Source: JANWLD01 sp036276695 (GTDB lineage: Bacteria > Patescibacteriota > Saccharimonadia > Saccharimonadales > 2-12-FULL-41-12). Taken from it: a DNA stretch of 16,629 nucleotides. The first letter of the stretch is position 1. Every line of letters begins with the position of its first letter. Shown here piece after piece: positions 7,326 through 14,208 of the stretch. The stretch is from the NCBI GenBank assembly GCA_036276695.1, contig DASUOI010000033.1, positions 1 to 16,629 on the forward strand, written 5' to 3'. Both the position numbers and the translations under genes were made by a program. The notes beneath the pieces were generated by a model. The model was given only the letters and a program-made list of their open reading frames with translations. It had not been told where the DNA came from and ran no database searches.

Positions 7326-8506
7326 AAATACTGGAATATCTGGACCAGTATTATTCCAATGTTTAACGCTAGCCCAATTGTCGGAAACACCGGATTGATA
7401 TCTACTTTCTTCCTAAGCTTCAGGCAGGACGCATGAACTACACTGAAAATAAATAGCAGGCCGAGGCTTGTCAGACTGGCTAGAGTGACCAAAGGCAGGC
7501 TTAAAGCCCCGATAAGCATTACCGTACATATCAAAATTGTTGAATTTATTGGTGTTTTTGTCTTTGGGCTAACTTTTCCAAACCAGCTAGGGATAAGCTT
7601 TTCCCTGGACAGACCGTAGAGCACGCGCGAACACATAATAATCTGAGCGATGATTCCGTTAACTATAGCGAAAAGCCCGATGACAGTTATAAGCGGAAAA
7701 TCTATATTGGAAGTACGCTCAAAGACCGCGGCCAGCGGCGCATCATAGCCGGCTAGCTGTCCGGCCGGGATCACCGACAATGCCGCTACCGCGACAAACA
7801 TATACAGTACGATGGCTGAAACCATGGCTAGGAGCATGCCTCTTTTTACATTCTTAGTCGGATTTTTAACTTCCTCTGCGACATTGACCATATCCTCAAA
7901 ACCGATGAAAGCATAAAAGGCCAAGAAGCTGCCGAATAAAATAGGCAGAGCGCCGATTTCAAGACTGCTAGTGATTACTTGGTTGGCATGACTCACAAAA
8001 TCCGGCGACATATAGGATAAAACTATAATGATTGCCAGGCCGAGAACTTCCAGGATTGTTATGGCAACGGCGAATTCGGCCGTTTCTTTAATCCCTTTTA
8101 TGGCGATTGCGGCGAGAATAACCAGAGCGGAAACTATGAATATAGCCTTCGGCAGGTCAATGAGTTCAGAAAAATAATTGGCAAACCCGTTTAGCAGTAC
8201 GCCGGAAGACACTATTCCGGCAAAAACCAGAGTAAGCCCTACCAAAAGAGCCAGGCTTCTGTTGCTGAAACTTTTCAATACGAATACTGCTTCAGCGGCG
8301 CTAAGCGGGAATTTTGTAGCCAATGCGCTGTAGGAAAGTACTGTAAAGCCGGCGACCAGACCGGCGACGGCAAATGACCATATAGCGCCATTACCGGCTT
8401 CGCCCGCTACTTCGCCGATCAGTACGTAAATTCCGGCGCCGATTATATTGCCAAGTCCGAAAAGGCCGTAGGTTTTCCAACCGATAGTGCGCTTTAATTT
8501 ACCCAT
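7322..8506 (-). CDS. APC-superfamily amino-acid permease
   Basis: A 394-residue integral membrane protein with about 11-12 hydrophobic helices. Helix 1 has GLGNIIGAGIYVLIG, the unwound substrate-binding motif of the APC fold. Around helix 6 and the next loop it has FIGFEDMVNVAEEVKNPTKNVKRGM, and later YGLSREKLIPSWFGKVSPKTKTPINST, both signatures of amino-acid permeases of the APA/cationic type. It starts 17 nt after the preceding anchored-protein gene and is the last gene of the string that begins with the trp repressor. Uptake of an aromatic or other amino acid under the same control is a reasonable inference, but specificity cannot be read from the sequence. No SD is obvious. Confidence 0.92.
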   Translation of the reverse strand: MGKLKRTIGWKTYGLFGLGNIIGAGIYVLIGEVAGEAGNGAIWSFAVAGLVAGFTVLSYSALATKFPLSAAEAVFVLKSFSNRSLALLVGLTLVFAGIVSSGVLLNGFANYFSELIDLPKAIFIVSALVILAAIAIKGIKETAEFAVAITILEVLGLAIIIVLSYMSPDFVSHANQVITSSLEIGALPILFGSFLAFYAFIGFEDMVNVAEEVKNPTKNVKRGMLLAMVSAIVLYMFVAVAALSVIPAGQLAGYDAPLAAVFERTSNIDFPLITVIGLFAIVNGIIAQIIMCSRVLYGLSREKLIPSWFGKVSPKTKTPINSTILICTVMLIGALSLPLVTLASLTSLGLLFIFSVVHASCLKLRKKVDINPVFPTIGLALNIGIILVQIFQYF

Positions 8507-8523
8507 CCGTATACTTTAGCAAA

Positions 8524-9330
8524 TCACCTTAACCGTAGTGTTTTTACGATTTCTAAAGCGAGTAGATATGTTTCATCTGATTGATACGCTTCCGGATCCA
8601 ACGAAACCAGCTGTGTTTCATCTTCAGAATCTTTGCTATAAAAACCGCCGGAGACTAAAACCGCATCAGATTCGGAAGCAAAATCCGGCCCTAGGGTTTC
8701 GTCCTTTTTGAGATTAAAATTCCCTTGCGCTATGAAGTATGCAAAGTTATTTGAGGCGTCCAGACCAAAATCAGTAATAAAGCTATCTTCTCTTTGAGCG
8801 GCTGCAGGATCACTGTATTTAAACGGCTGAGATTTTCTGATAGCAAAACCGCGCCCCAAATATTCGCCGTCGGATTGATCAGCTCCCTGTTTGATGAAAA
8901 CTTTAAATTCGGCAGACAGTTCTTCGCCATTTACGTCCGTTACAGTAGCTTCAGGCGACGTAACCGCAACCTCTCCGCTGTCTTCCTCTACCTCCCACCC
9001 TGCGGGATATTTAAAGTCGATTAATAACCTATCGCTGGAATATTCTTGAGTAGGTTCGCCGGCAGAAGCTTCTTCAGCCGCACTACTCTGGCTTTCGGCT
9101 TCAGGTTCCGATTGATCAGTTGTCTGTTTATCACTGCTAAGCAAAAATTTCCACGCAGCAAAACCTCCGGCGCCTAAAATAATCAAAACCGCGGCAACGA
9201 TAAGATACTTCTTTGTATTTGAGCTAGAACTTTTATTCGGGTTTATAACCTCTACTGGAGGATTTTTAAGATGCTCTAAGACTTCGCTTGCTATGTCGTC
9301 TTTTTGTTTATGATCGTGCCCTTTTGTCAT
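8524..9330 (-). CDS. Single-pass membrane-anchored protein of unknown function
   Basis: A 268-residue protein with a cytoplasmic His/Lys/Asp-rich N-terminus, one transmembrane helix at about 42-64 and a Ser/Glu/Gln-rich linker. An extracellular domain of about 150 residues begins with LLIDFKYPAGWEVEEDSGEVAVTSP. That opening resembles the PsbP/Mog1-like alpha/beta folds frequent in surface proteins of CPR bacteria; this is a resemblance only. AGAGGGG lies 5 nt before the ATG. It sits 44 nt after trpDCF and 17 nt before the permease gene, so it may be co-transcribed with both. No enzymatic motif is visible. Confidence 0.75.
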   Translation of the reverse strand: MTKGHDHKQKDDIASEVLEHLKNPPVEVINPNKSSSSNTKKYLIVAAVLIILGAGGFAAWKFLLSSDKQTTDQSEPEAESQSSAAEEASAGEPTQEYSSDRLLIDFKYPAGWEVEEDSGEVAVTSPEATVTDVNGEELSAEFKVFIKQGADQSDGEYLGRGFAIRKSQPFKYSDPAAAQREDSFITDFGLDASNNFAYFIAQGNFNLKKDETLGPDFASESDAVLVSGGFYSKDSEDETQLVSLDPEAYQSDETYLLALEIVKTLRLR

Positions 9331-9374
9331 AAAACCCCTCTTATACCTACATTATCTCATAGAACTCACGTGAT

Positions 9375-11591
9375 TTAGCTGAAAGCCTTTATAAACTCTT
9401 TTATTTTTTTCATATCCAGCTTGCCGTCTGTTTCGATACCGCTGGCCGTATCAAAGCCCAATGGTCTTTTAGCCGTATAAAGTTTTTTAGCAATGTCCAC
9501 CGTAATGCCGCCGGCTATCAGGCTGGGCTCGTATTTTGAAATCTTGGAATGATCAAATGTCTTACCGCTACCGGAAACTTTATTATCCAGTAAGGTCATG
9601 AAAGCCTCCTTCGGACGTTCTTCACCGGGTCTTATAGTCTTGATTACCGGCAGTTTATATTCGGATAAATTACTTTCATCGCCCGAAAGCTGGATAGCCT
9701 CTACGCCAGTTTCTTCTGCAATCTTATTTACTTCTTTCGGGCTTTGATTCTCGAACACCCCTACGGTAATAATGTCCTTAGCAGACTTAACGATATTTTT
9801 GGCTGCGCTTATATCGACTTTGCGCTTGCTTCTTGGTACAAAATTAATGCCTATCATATCCGCGCCCAAATCATTACAAAGTTCGGCGGCTTCGACTAAC
9901 CTTATACCGCATAATTTTACTATGGGCTCGCCTAGCAGTTCTTTTATCTTTAAACTCGGGAAAGGATGCTTCATAATCTCGGTGCCTACCAACACGCCTT
10001 CCGCGCCGGATGGGACGTCCTTATAAGCCTTGATACCGCTTTCCGCTACTTTGATAATTCCTGCAGGGATTTTCTTGCTAAGGCGAGCGAATAAATCTGT
10101 ATCTATAGAAAAGTCATTCAAGTTGCGGCTGTTTATTCCAATTATTTTCGGCTTTAATTCAAGAGCGCGCTGAAGTTCTGACTCGTTATGAACTTCTATA
10201 AGTACTTGCAAAAAGTTGTCCGAAGCATAGTTATATAGCTCTTTTAACTTTTTGTCATCCAGCATGGACGCTATCAGAAGAACCATATCAGCCCCGGCTG
10301 TTTTCGCTGCACCGATATGCTCCTTGCTGATGATGAAATCCTTGCACAGAACCGGTATACCGACGGACTCTGAAACTCTTGCCAAATCTTCAAAACTCCC
10401 GCCGAAATCTTCAGGTTCGCACAAAACGCTGATTGCCTTTGCGCCGGACTGTTCGTAAATCCTCGCCTGTTTAACAACGTCAATTTTGCTTGTAATAATT
10501 CCTTCGCTGGGACTGCGTTTTTTTATCTCGGCTATCAAACCGCCTTTATATAGCCTGTTTTTGCTGGGGACTTCAATATGCGGCGTAAATTTTCGTTTTT
10601 CGTTTCTCTTTGCAATTCTATTCAAGACGTCCGGCACCTTGTACGAGTTAAGCACTCTCTCAGCTGCTTTTGATTCTAGTGATTTTTTGGCCACGGCGTA
10701 GGCTTCTTCAAAAGTGTCAGCCTTGCCGGCAAGATATATCGCGGCTGCAGAATTTACCAGCACCAAGTCAGTCTTTGGCGAATGTTCCGCGCCGGATATT
10801 ATGTCTTTAGCGGTTTGTATATTATCTTCATTAGAGCCGGAAGATAGTTGTTCCCTGCTGGCCAAGTCGTTGACGCCAAAATCTTTCGGGCTAATCTCGT
10901 AATTTTTAATATTACCCTTGCCTAGCTCAAATATTGTCGTGCTTCCGGTAAGAGTTATGTCGTCCAACCCGTCCGAACCGACTGCTACTATGACCCTTTC
11001 TTTATTTAAGATCCTGCAGACTTCTATGATTATTTTCGCGTATTCTACTTTTGGCGTGCCGATAAGCTGTCTTTTTGCTCTGACCGGACTCAGAAGCGGA
11101 CCGAGTATATTAAAGAATGTCGGTTTACTTAGCTCGGCGCGCACCGGAGCAAAATGTTTCATCATCGGGTGAAAATTGCGGGCATACAAAAAAGCCAGGT
11201 TATAAACCCTGTATCTAAGTTGCAATTCGTTCTTGTTAAGAGAGGCAGGGATGCCCAGCTTTTCCAGCAAATCAAAGCTTCCGAACCTGCCGCTGGCGGC
11301 ATTGTTTCCGTGCTTAGCCACTTTGACCCCGGCTCCAGCTACTACAAATGCGCTTATTGTACTGGTGTTAATACGAGGCAGCCCTGACCCGCCTGTCCCG
11401 CAAAGATCAATCGCGCCTGGCAGCTTTGGCGCATCTTCCATCAGCGTATAAAGGTACTCTACGGCCTCAGCAATTTCTTCAGACTTGTCCTTAGACGATC
11501 CGCCGAAAGGATAATCTTCCAAATACTTTTTTTGCTGGTTTATGTCCAGCTTGCCATCTACCGTTTTTTGCAAAAATTCTTTGATAGTCAT
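9375..11591 (-). CDS. trpDCF: Trifunctional tryptophan enzyme: TrpD-TrpC-TrpF fusion
   Basis: 738 residues carrying three consecutive pathway enzymes. Residues 1-330 are anthranilate phosphoribosyltransferase: GTGGSG at 65-70, KHGN at 93-96, HPMMKHFAPVRAEL and FNILGPL. The usual GTGGD has Ser in place of Asp, and the metal-site Asp-Glu reads Asp-Asp (210-211). Residues 335-545 are indole-3-glycerol-phosphate synthase with Glu355, Lys357, Lys417, Glu466, Asn487 and Glu517, so its catalytic set is complete. Residues 555-738 are phosphoribosylanthranilate isomerase with the general base Cys561 (KLCGIR) and acid Asp669 (LLD). The family's QLHG reads QLSG (Ser636). It converts anthranilate plus PRPP to indole-3-glycerol phosphate. 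The start overlaps the trpG stop (ATGA). The triple fusion removes any need for separate subunits. Confidence 0.95.
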   Translation of the reverse strand: MTIKEFLQKTVDGKLDINQQKKYLEDYPFGGSSKDKSEEIAEAVEYLYTLMEDAPKLPGAIDLCGTGGSGLPRINTSTISAFVVAGAGVKVAKHGNNAASGRFGSFDLLEKLGIPASLNKNELQLRYRVYNLAFLYARNFHPMMKHFAPVRAELSKPTFFNILGPLLSPVRAKRQLIGTPKVEYAKIIIEVCRILNKERVIVAVGSDGLDDITLTGSTTIFELGKGNIKNYEISPKDFGVNDLASREQLSSGSNEDNIQTAKDIISGAEHSPKTDLVLVNSAAAIYLAGKADTFEEAYAVAKKSLESKAAERVLNSYKVPDVLNRIAKRNEKRKFTPHIEVPSKNRLYKGGLIAEIKKRSPSEGIITSKIDVVKQARIYEQSGAKAISVLCEPEDFGGSFEDLARVSESVGIPVLCKDFIISKEHIGAAKTAGADMVLLIASMLDDKKLKELYNYASDNFLQVLIEVHNESELQRALELKPKIIGINSRNLNDFSIDTDLFARLSKKIPAGIIKVAESGIKAYKDVPSGAEGVLVGTEIMKHPFPSLKIKELLGEPIVKLCGIRLVEAAELCNDLGADMIGINFVPRSKRKVDISAAKNIVKSAKDIITVGVFENQSPKEVNKIAEETGVEAIQLSGDESNLSEYKLPVIKTIRPGEERPKEAFMTLLDNKVSGSGKTFDHSKISKYEPSLIAGGITVDIAKKLYTAKRPLGFDTASGIETDGKLDMKKIKEFIKAFS

Positions 11592-12217
11592 TTGGCGTGC
11601 TTGATTATATTAACGAAATTTTTCGCAAGAGCATCACCCAGCTCGCTAGCGAAGCTTTCCGGGTGAAATTGTACTCCGTAGATGGGTAAGGCTTGGTGCC
11701 TTAAAGCCATCATTTCAATACCGTTCAATTTCACAGAATCCTCGTTGCGATCAACCTCGGCAGTGAAAACCACTTCATCAGGCAGAGGGTAGCTGGTATC
11801 TATCATGAGGCTATGGTAACGCATCACTTCTATACCGCTATCCAGACCTTTTAATAAATTATCGTTTTCCAAAACCTTTAGTTTTGAAGTTTTGCCGTGC
11901 ATAGGCGAGTCGGCTTTCTTAAGTTTCGCGCCAAAATATGTTGCTATACCCTGGAAGCCCAGGCATACGCCTAATACCGGCAATCCCTTCAGGCCGTAGT
12001 TTTCTATGACCTTCATGTTGTTGCCGAAATAATGCTCGTCCGTCGGGTTACCGGGACCAGGACTGATTATTACCCCGTCAAATTCACCCTTTGCTAACCT
12101 GTCTAAGAAATTTTCGTCGTTCCGAACGACTTCAACTTCGACACCGCTGATTTGCGCGAACAAATGGAGAAGATTATATGTAAAGCTGTCATAGTTGTCT
12201 ATAAGTAAAATTTTCAT
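11588..12217 (-). CDS. trpG: Anthranilate synthase glutamine amidotransferase subunit
   Basis: A 209-residue class I glutamine amidotransferase. It begins with LLIDNYDSFTYNL, has the oxyanion segment ISPGPGNP (51-58), nucleophile Cys85 in GVCLGFQ, and His185/Glu187 in FHPES, so the triad is intact. It supplies ammonia to TrpE for anthranilate formation. Its start overlaps the trpE stop and its stop overlaps the trpDCF start, each by 4 bases. A member used for p-aminobenzoate (PabA) would look alike; the trp neighbours make TrpG the better call. Confidence 0.94.
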   Translation of the reverse strand: MKILLIDNYDSFTYNLLHLFAQISGVEVEVVRNDENFLDRLAKGEFDGVIISPGPGNPTDEHYFGNNMKVIENYGLKGLPVLGVCLGFQGIATYFGAKLKKADSPMHGKTSKLKVLENDNLLKGLDSGIEVMRYHSLMIDTSYPLPDEVVFTAEVDRNEDSVKLNGIEMMALRHQALPIYGVQFHPESFASELGDALAKNFVNIIKHAK

Positions 12218-13590
12218 ACGGCAGCTCTCTTTATGCTTTCTTCCATCCCGGTTAACTTAGCCATTACTTCAGCGTATTCGCGAGCCGGCTCTGAGTCAAC
12301 AACAATCCCGGCACAGGCTTGATTAAATCCTTTATCGCCGTTGAAAAATAAACTTCTTATAGGCATAGCGAAGACACAATCCCCATTGAAGCTGAATCGC
12401 CCCACTCCACCGCCATAAGGGCCGCGGGGGGTTTGCTCATTTTTGTTGATAATCTTTATTGTTTCGATCTTGGGCGCGCCAGTTAAGACACCGCAAGGCA
12501 TGATGCTTTCAATAAGGTCAAAAGCATCTTTGTCTTGGCTTATTTCTCCGGTTATATCGCTTACCATATGCTGGACGTATTTGAACTTCATTATATGCAT
12601 CAGCTTGTCGATTTTTACTGTTCCCTGCTTGGCTACCCGGGAAATATCATTACGATGCATATCCACCAGCATCCTATGCTCTGCTATTTCCTTCGGGTCG
12701 TTAACCAGGCGACGAACATTGTCCTTGTCCGACTCCTCAGTCTCACCCCGCTCAATGGTCCCGGCTGCTGGTGTTGTTAATATTTTGCCGTCTTTCAGGC
12801 TGGCAACAATCTCCGGGCTTGCTCCAAATAGCTCGCGCTCTTCAAATTTCAGGTAATACATATACGGGCTTGGGTTTATCTGCCTTAGATGGTTGTATAT
12901 AGCAAATTTATCGCCTGAAATCTTATAATTTTTCTTTATACCTACTTCAACCTGAAAACTGTTGCCTAGGCGAATTTCTTCAAGCGTATCTGCAACTACT
13001 TTTTTATAATTATCTTCGGGCAAGCTATAGCCGAGCTCTTGGACATTTTCCAATTTATCCGGTATCGCGAAGGTGTCCAGACTTTTGATGAGGTCTTTTA
13101 TTTGTCCGGATCGGTCATCGTGATAAGTGTAGTAAGTTAGCTCTGAAGTCTCGGCATCAAAGATAAGTCCGTCTAGATACAATCCGAACTCAAAAACCGG
13201 AAAATCAGGGTGCGTAGCCAAGTTCTGGGAAGTCTCGAAATAATTAAATACTTCGTAGGAAAAATATCCGACAAGCCCGCCTTGATAAGGATCGGCGTTT
13301 TTTATCTCAGGGAGCAACTGTTTTAAATAATGGTACGGATTCTCAGTTTCTACAGTACTGTCTCCGTCCTTGGATTTTATATTGAGACAATTCGAATCGG
13401 CAGAAAAATTATATTGCGGGTCAAAGCCCATAGTGTAGTAACGATCTTGCTGTTTAGGCAAAACAAGTGATTCAAATAGGTAACAGCTGGAATATTTACT
13501 TTTTAGCGCAAAGAACAATTTGTAATAATCAATGTCTGCGCCAAGCTTAATAACTGTCGGTATGGTCTTTATCTCAGGCAGCTCAATCAC
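12214..13590 (-). CDS. trpE: Anthranilate synthase chorismate-binding subunit
   Basis: A 458-residue enzyme that makes anthranilate from chorismate with ammonia from TrpG. The N-terminal domain contains CYLFES (36-41), corresponding to the LLES tryptophan-binding motif, so feedback inhibition by Trp is plausible. The chorismate domain shows PAAGTIERG (274-282), HRNDISRV, MPCGVLTGAPK (364-374), YGGGVGRF, and the closing QACAGIVVDSEPAREY (425-440). The start codon is GTG, in a GTGA overlap with the stop of the repressor gene, which suggests translational coupling and no independent SD. PabB is the main alternative and is disfavoured by gene context. Confidence 0.94.
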   Translation of the reverse strand: MIELPEIKTIPTVIKLGADIDYYKLFFALKSKYSSCYLFESLVLPKQQDRYYTMGFDPQYNFSADSNCLNIKSKDGDSTVETENPYHYLKQLLPEIKNADPYQGGLVGYFSYEVFNYFETSQNLATHPDFPVFEFGLYLDGLIFDAETSELTYYTYHDDRSGQIKDLIKSLDTFAIPDKLENVQELGYSLPEDNYKKVVADTLEEIRLGNSFQVEVGIKKNYKISGDKFAIYNHLRQINPSPYMYYLKFEERELFGASPEIVASLKDGKILTTPAAGTIERGETEESDKDNVRRLVNDPKEIAEHRMLVDMHRNDISRVAKQGTVKIDKLMHIMKFKYVQHMVSDITGEISQDKDAFDLIESIMPCGVLTGAPKIETIKIINKNEQTPRGPYGGGVGRFSFNGDCVFAMPIRSLFFNGDKGFNQACAGIVVDSEPAREYAEVMAKLTGMEESIKRAAV

Positions 13591-13853
13591 TTTGATAATA
13601 TCTTTATTAATCCCGGACGACCGTATTTTAATTCCCTGCTTCCTCTGGAAACCGTAGCCAGACTGACATTCAGCTCTTTTGCCAGCTGCCTTTGGCTTTT
13701 TTTATTCATCAGGCCTTTGAATATTTGCAGGCGCAAAGTCATTTCTTCTAGCTCCTGAGGGGTTAACAAGTTAGATAAAGCATCCGACATAGTACTATTT
13801 ACGGCAATCCCGGACAATAAATCAACCAGCTCATCCTTATATTTCTTATTCAT
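13587..13853 (-). CDS. trpR: Trp repressor-family protein, first gene of the trp operon
   Basis: An 88-residue DNA-binding protein. The segment LLTPQELEEMTLRLQIFKGLMNKKSQRQLAKELNVSLATVSRGSRELK aligns with E. coli TrpR through its helix-turn-helix. Thr31, Arg41, Arg70 and Gly71 match TrpR Thr44, Arg54, Arg84 and Gly85, which line the tryptophan pocket. The residue equivalent to Ser88 is Glu here. The C-terminal KYGRPG resembles the Gram-positive YerC branch, so it sits between TrpR and YerC. It should bind the operator in its own promoter when tryptophan is abundant and repress the whole operon. It is shorter at the N-terminus than E. coli TrpR. The mRNA appears leaderless at its ATG. Confidence 0.88.
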   Translation of the reverse strand: MNKKYKDELVDLLSGIAVNSTMSDALSNLLTPQELEEMTLRLQIFKGLMNKKSQRQLAKELNVSLATVSRGSRELKYGRPGLIKILSK

Positions 13854-13861
13854 AATTTTGT

Positions 13862-13890
13862 ATTATATACGTTCTAGTGTACTATTGCAA
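13862..13890 (-). promoter_or_regulatory. trp operon promoter
   Basis: On the minus strand TTGCAA (13885-13890) is followed after exactly 17 nt by TATAAT (13862-13867). Eight nt later comes the ATG of the repressor gene, with no SD, so the transcript should start at or very near the initiation codon. Confidence 0.8.
13871..13888. promoter_or_regulatory. TrpR operator within the promoter spacer
   Basis: GTTCTAGTGTACTATTGC matches the E. coli TrpR operator GTACTAGTTAACTAGTAC at 13 of 18 positions, including both central CTA-type half-sites. It fills most of the spacer between -35 and -10, where a bound repressor would block RNA polymerase. Confidence 0.7.
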
Positions 13891-14018
13891 CAGTACAGCA
13901 CTCTCGCAAATTATATGAACATCCGTAAACCCAAAAAATCAAACCCTTCCTCCAACTGCTCGCTGTCTTTGTAATCTCATCGTCAAAGAGCACAATTTAG
14001 GAGCGAGGGAATGTTTGA
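13891..14018. other. Non-coding stretch between the trp promoter and RNA copy 1
   Basis: This stretch holds no convincing gene. A nested plus-strand fold is visible: CTCGCT (13959-13964) with AGCGAG (14002-14007), enclosing CTTTG (13967-13971) with CAAAG (13984-13988). TATATG at 13912-13917 could be a plus-strand -10 for the RNA downstream, but no -35 at proper spacing is seen. The 4-base half of the short open frames crossing this area is not protein-like. Confidence 0.4.
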
Positions 14019-14208
14019 GGCCAGTTGAGCTATTTGAAATTTCACACTTGAGTGCTAGGTGCGATTTCTCTTTGAGAAACGCAGTAAGATGTACGAGTGG
14101 TACATCGCATGAGTATCGCAAAAGAAAATCGTGCCCTAGCGCCAAGAAGCCAGCGGAGTTTCTAGCTCTGCTAGAAAGCAGGCTGGCTGGTGTGAATTTT
14201 CAATGGCC
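14019..14208 (+). ncRNA. Structured RNA of unknown family, copy 1
   Basis: Helices from outside in: 14019-14023 with 14204-14208 (GGCCA/TGGCC); long stem 14034-14047 with 14190-14203 (13 of 14 pairs); P2 14052-14067 with 14126-14142, with one bulge and three G-U pairs; small hairpin 14067-14077; hairpin 14088-14094 with 14100-14106; arm 14148-14154 with 14182-14188, then a 4x4 internal loop, then 14159-14166 with 14170-14177 and a TCT loop. The same fold with compensating base changes occurs in copy 2. G-U pairs place it on the plus strand. It lies tail-to-tail with purH and overlaps its stop codon by a few bases. No ligand, protein partner or Rfam family is recognised. Confidence 0.8.

Noticed and set aside
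13939..14145. A minus-strand open frame of 68 codons between purH and the trp promoter
   Set aside because: It lies mostly over the structured RNA, where the base changes between copies follow pairing and not codons, and copy 2 has no corresponding frame.
14019..14208. A tRNA, group I intron, RNase P RNA, SRP RNA or hammerhead-type ribozyme
   Set aside because: I looked for the cloverleaf and T-loop, the group I core, GAGGAAAGUCC-like RNase P blocks, the SRP GGAA domain and the CUGAUGA/GAAA core, and found none of them.
14019..14208. A ZTP-type riboswitch controlling purH
   Set aside because: The element lies downstream of purH and reads as RNA on the opposite strand, so it cannot be its 5' leader.
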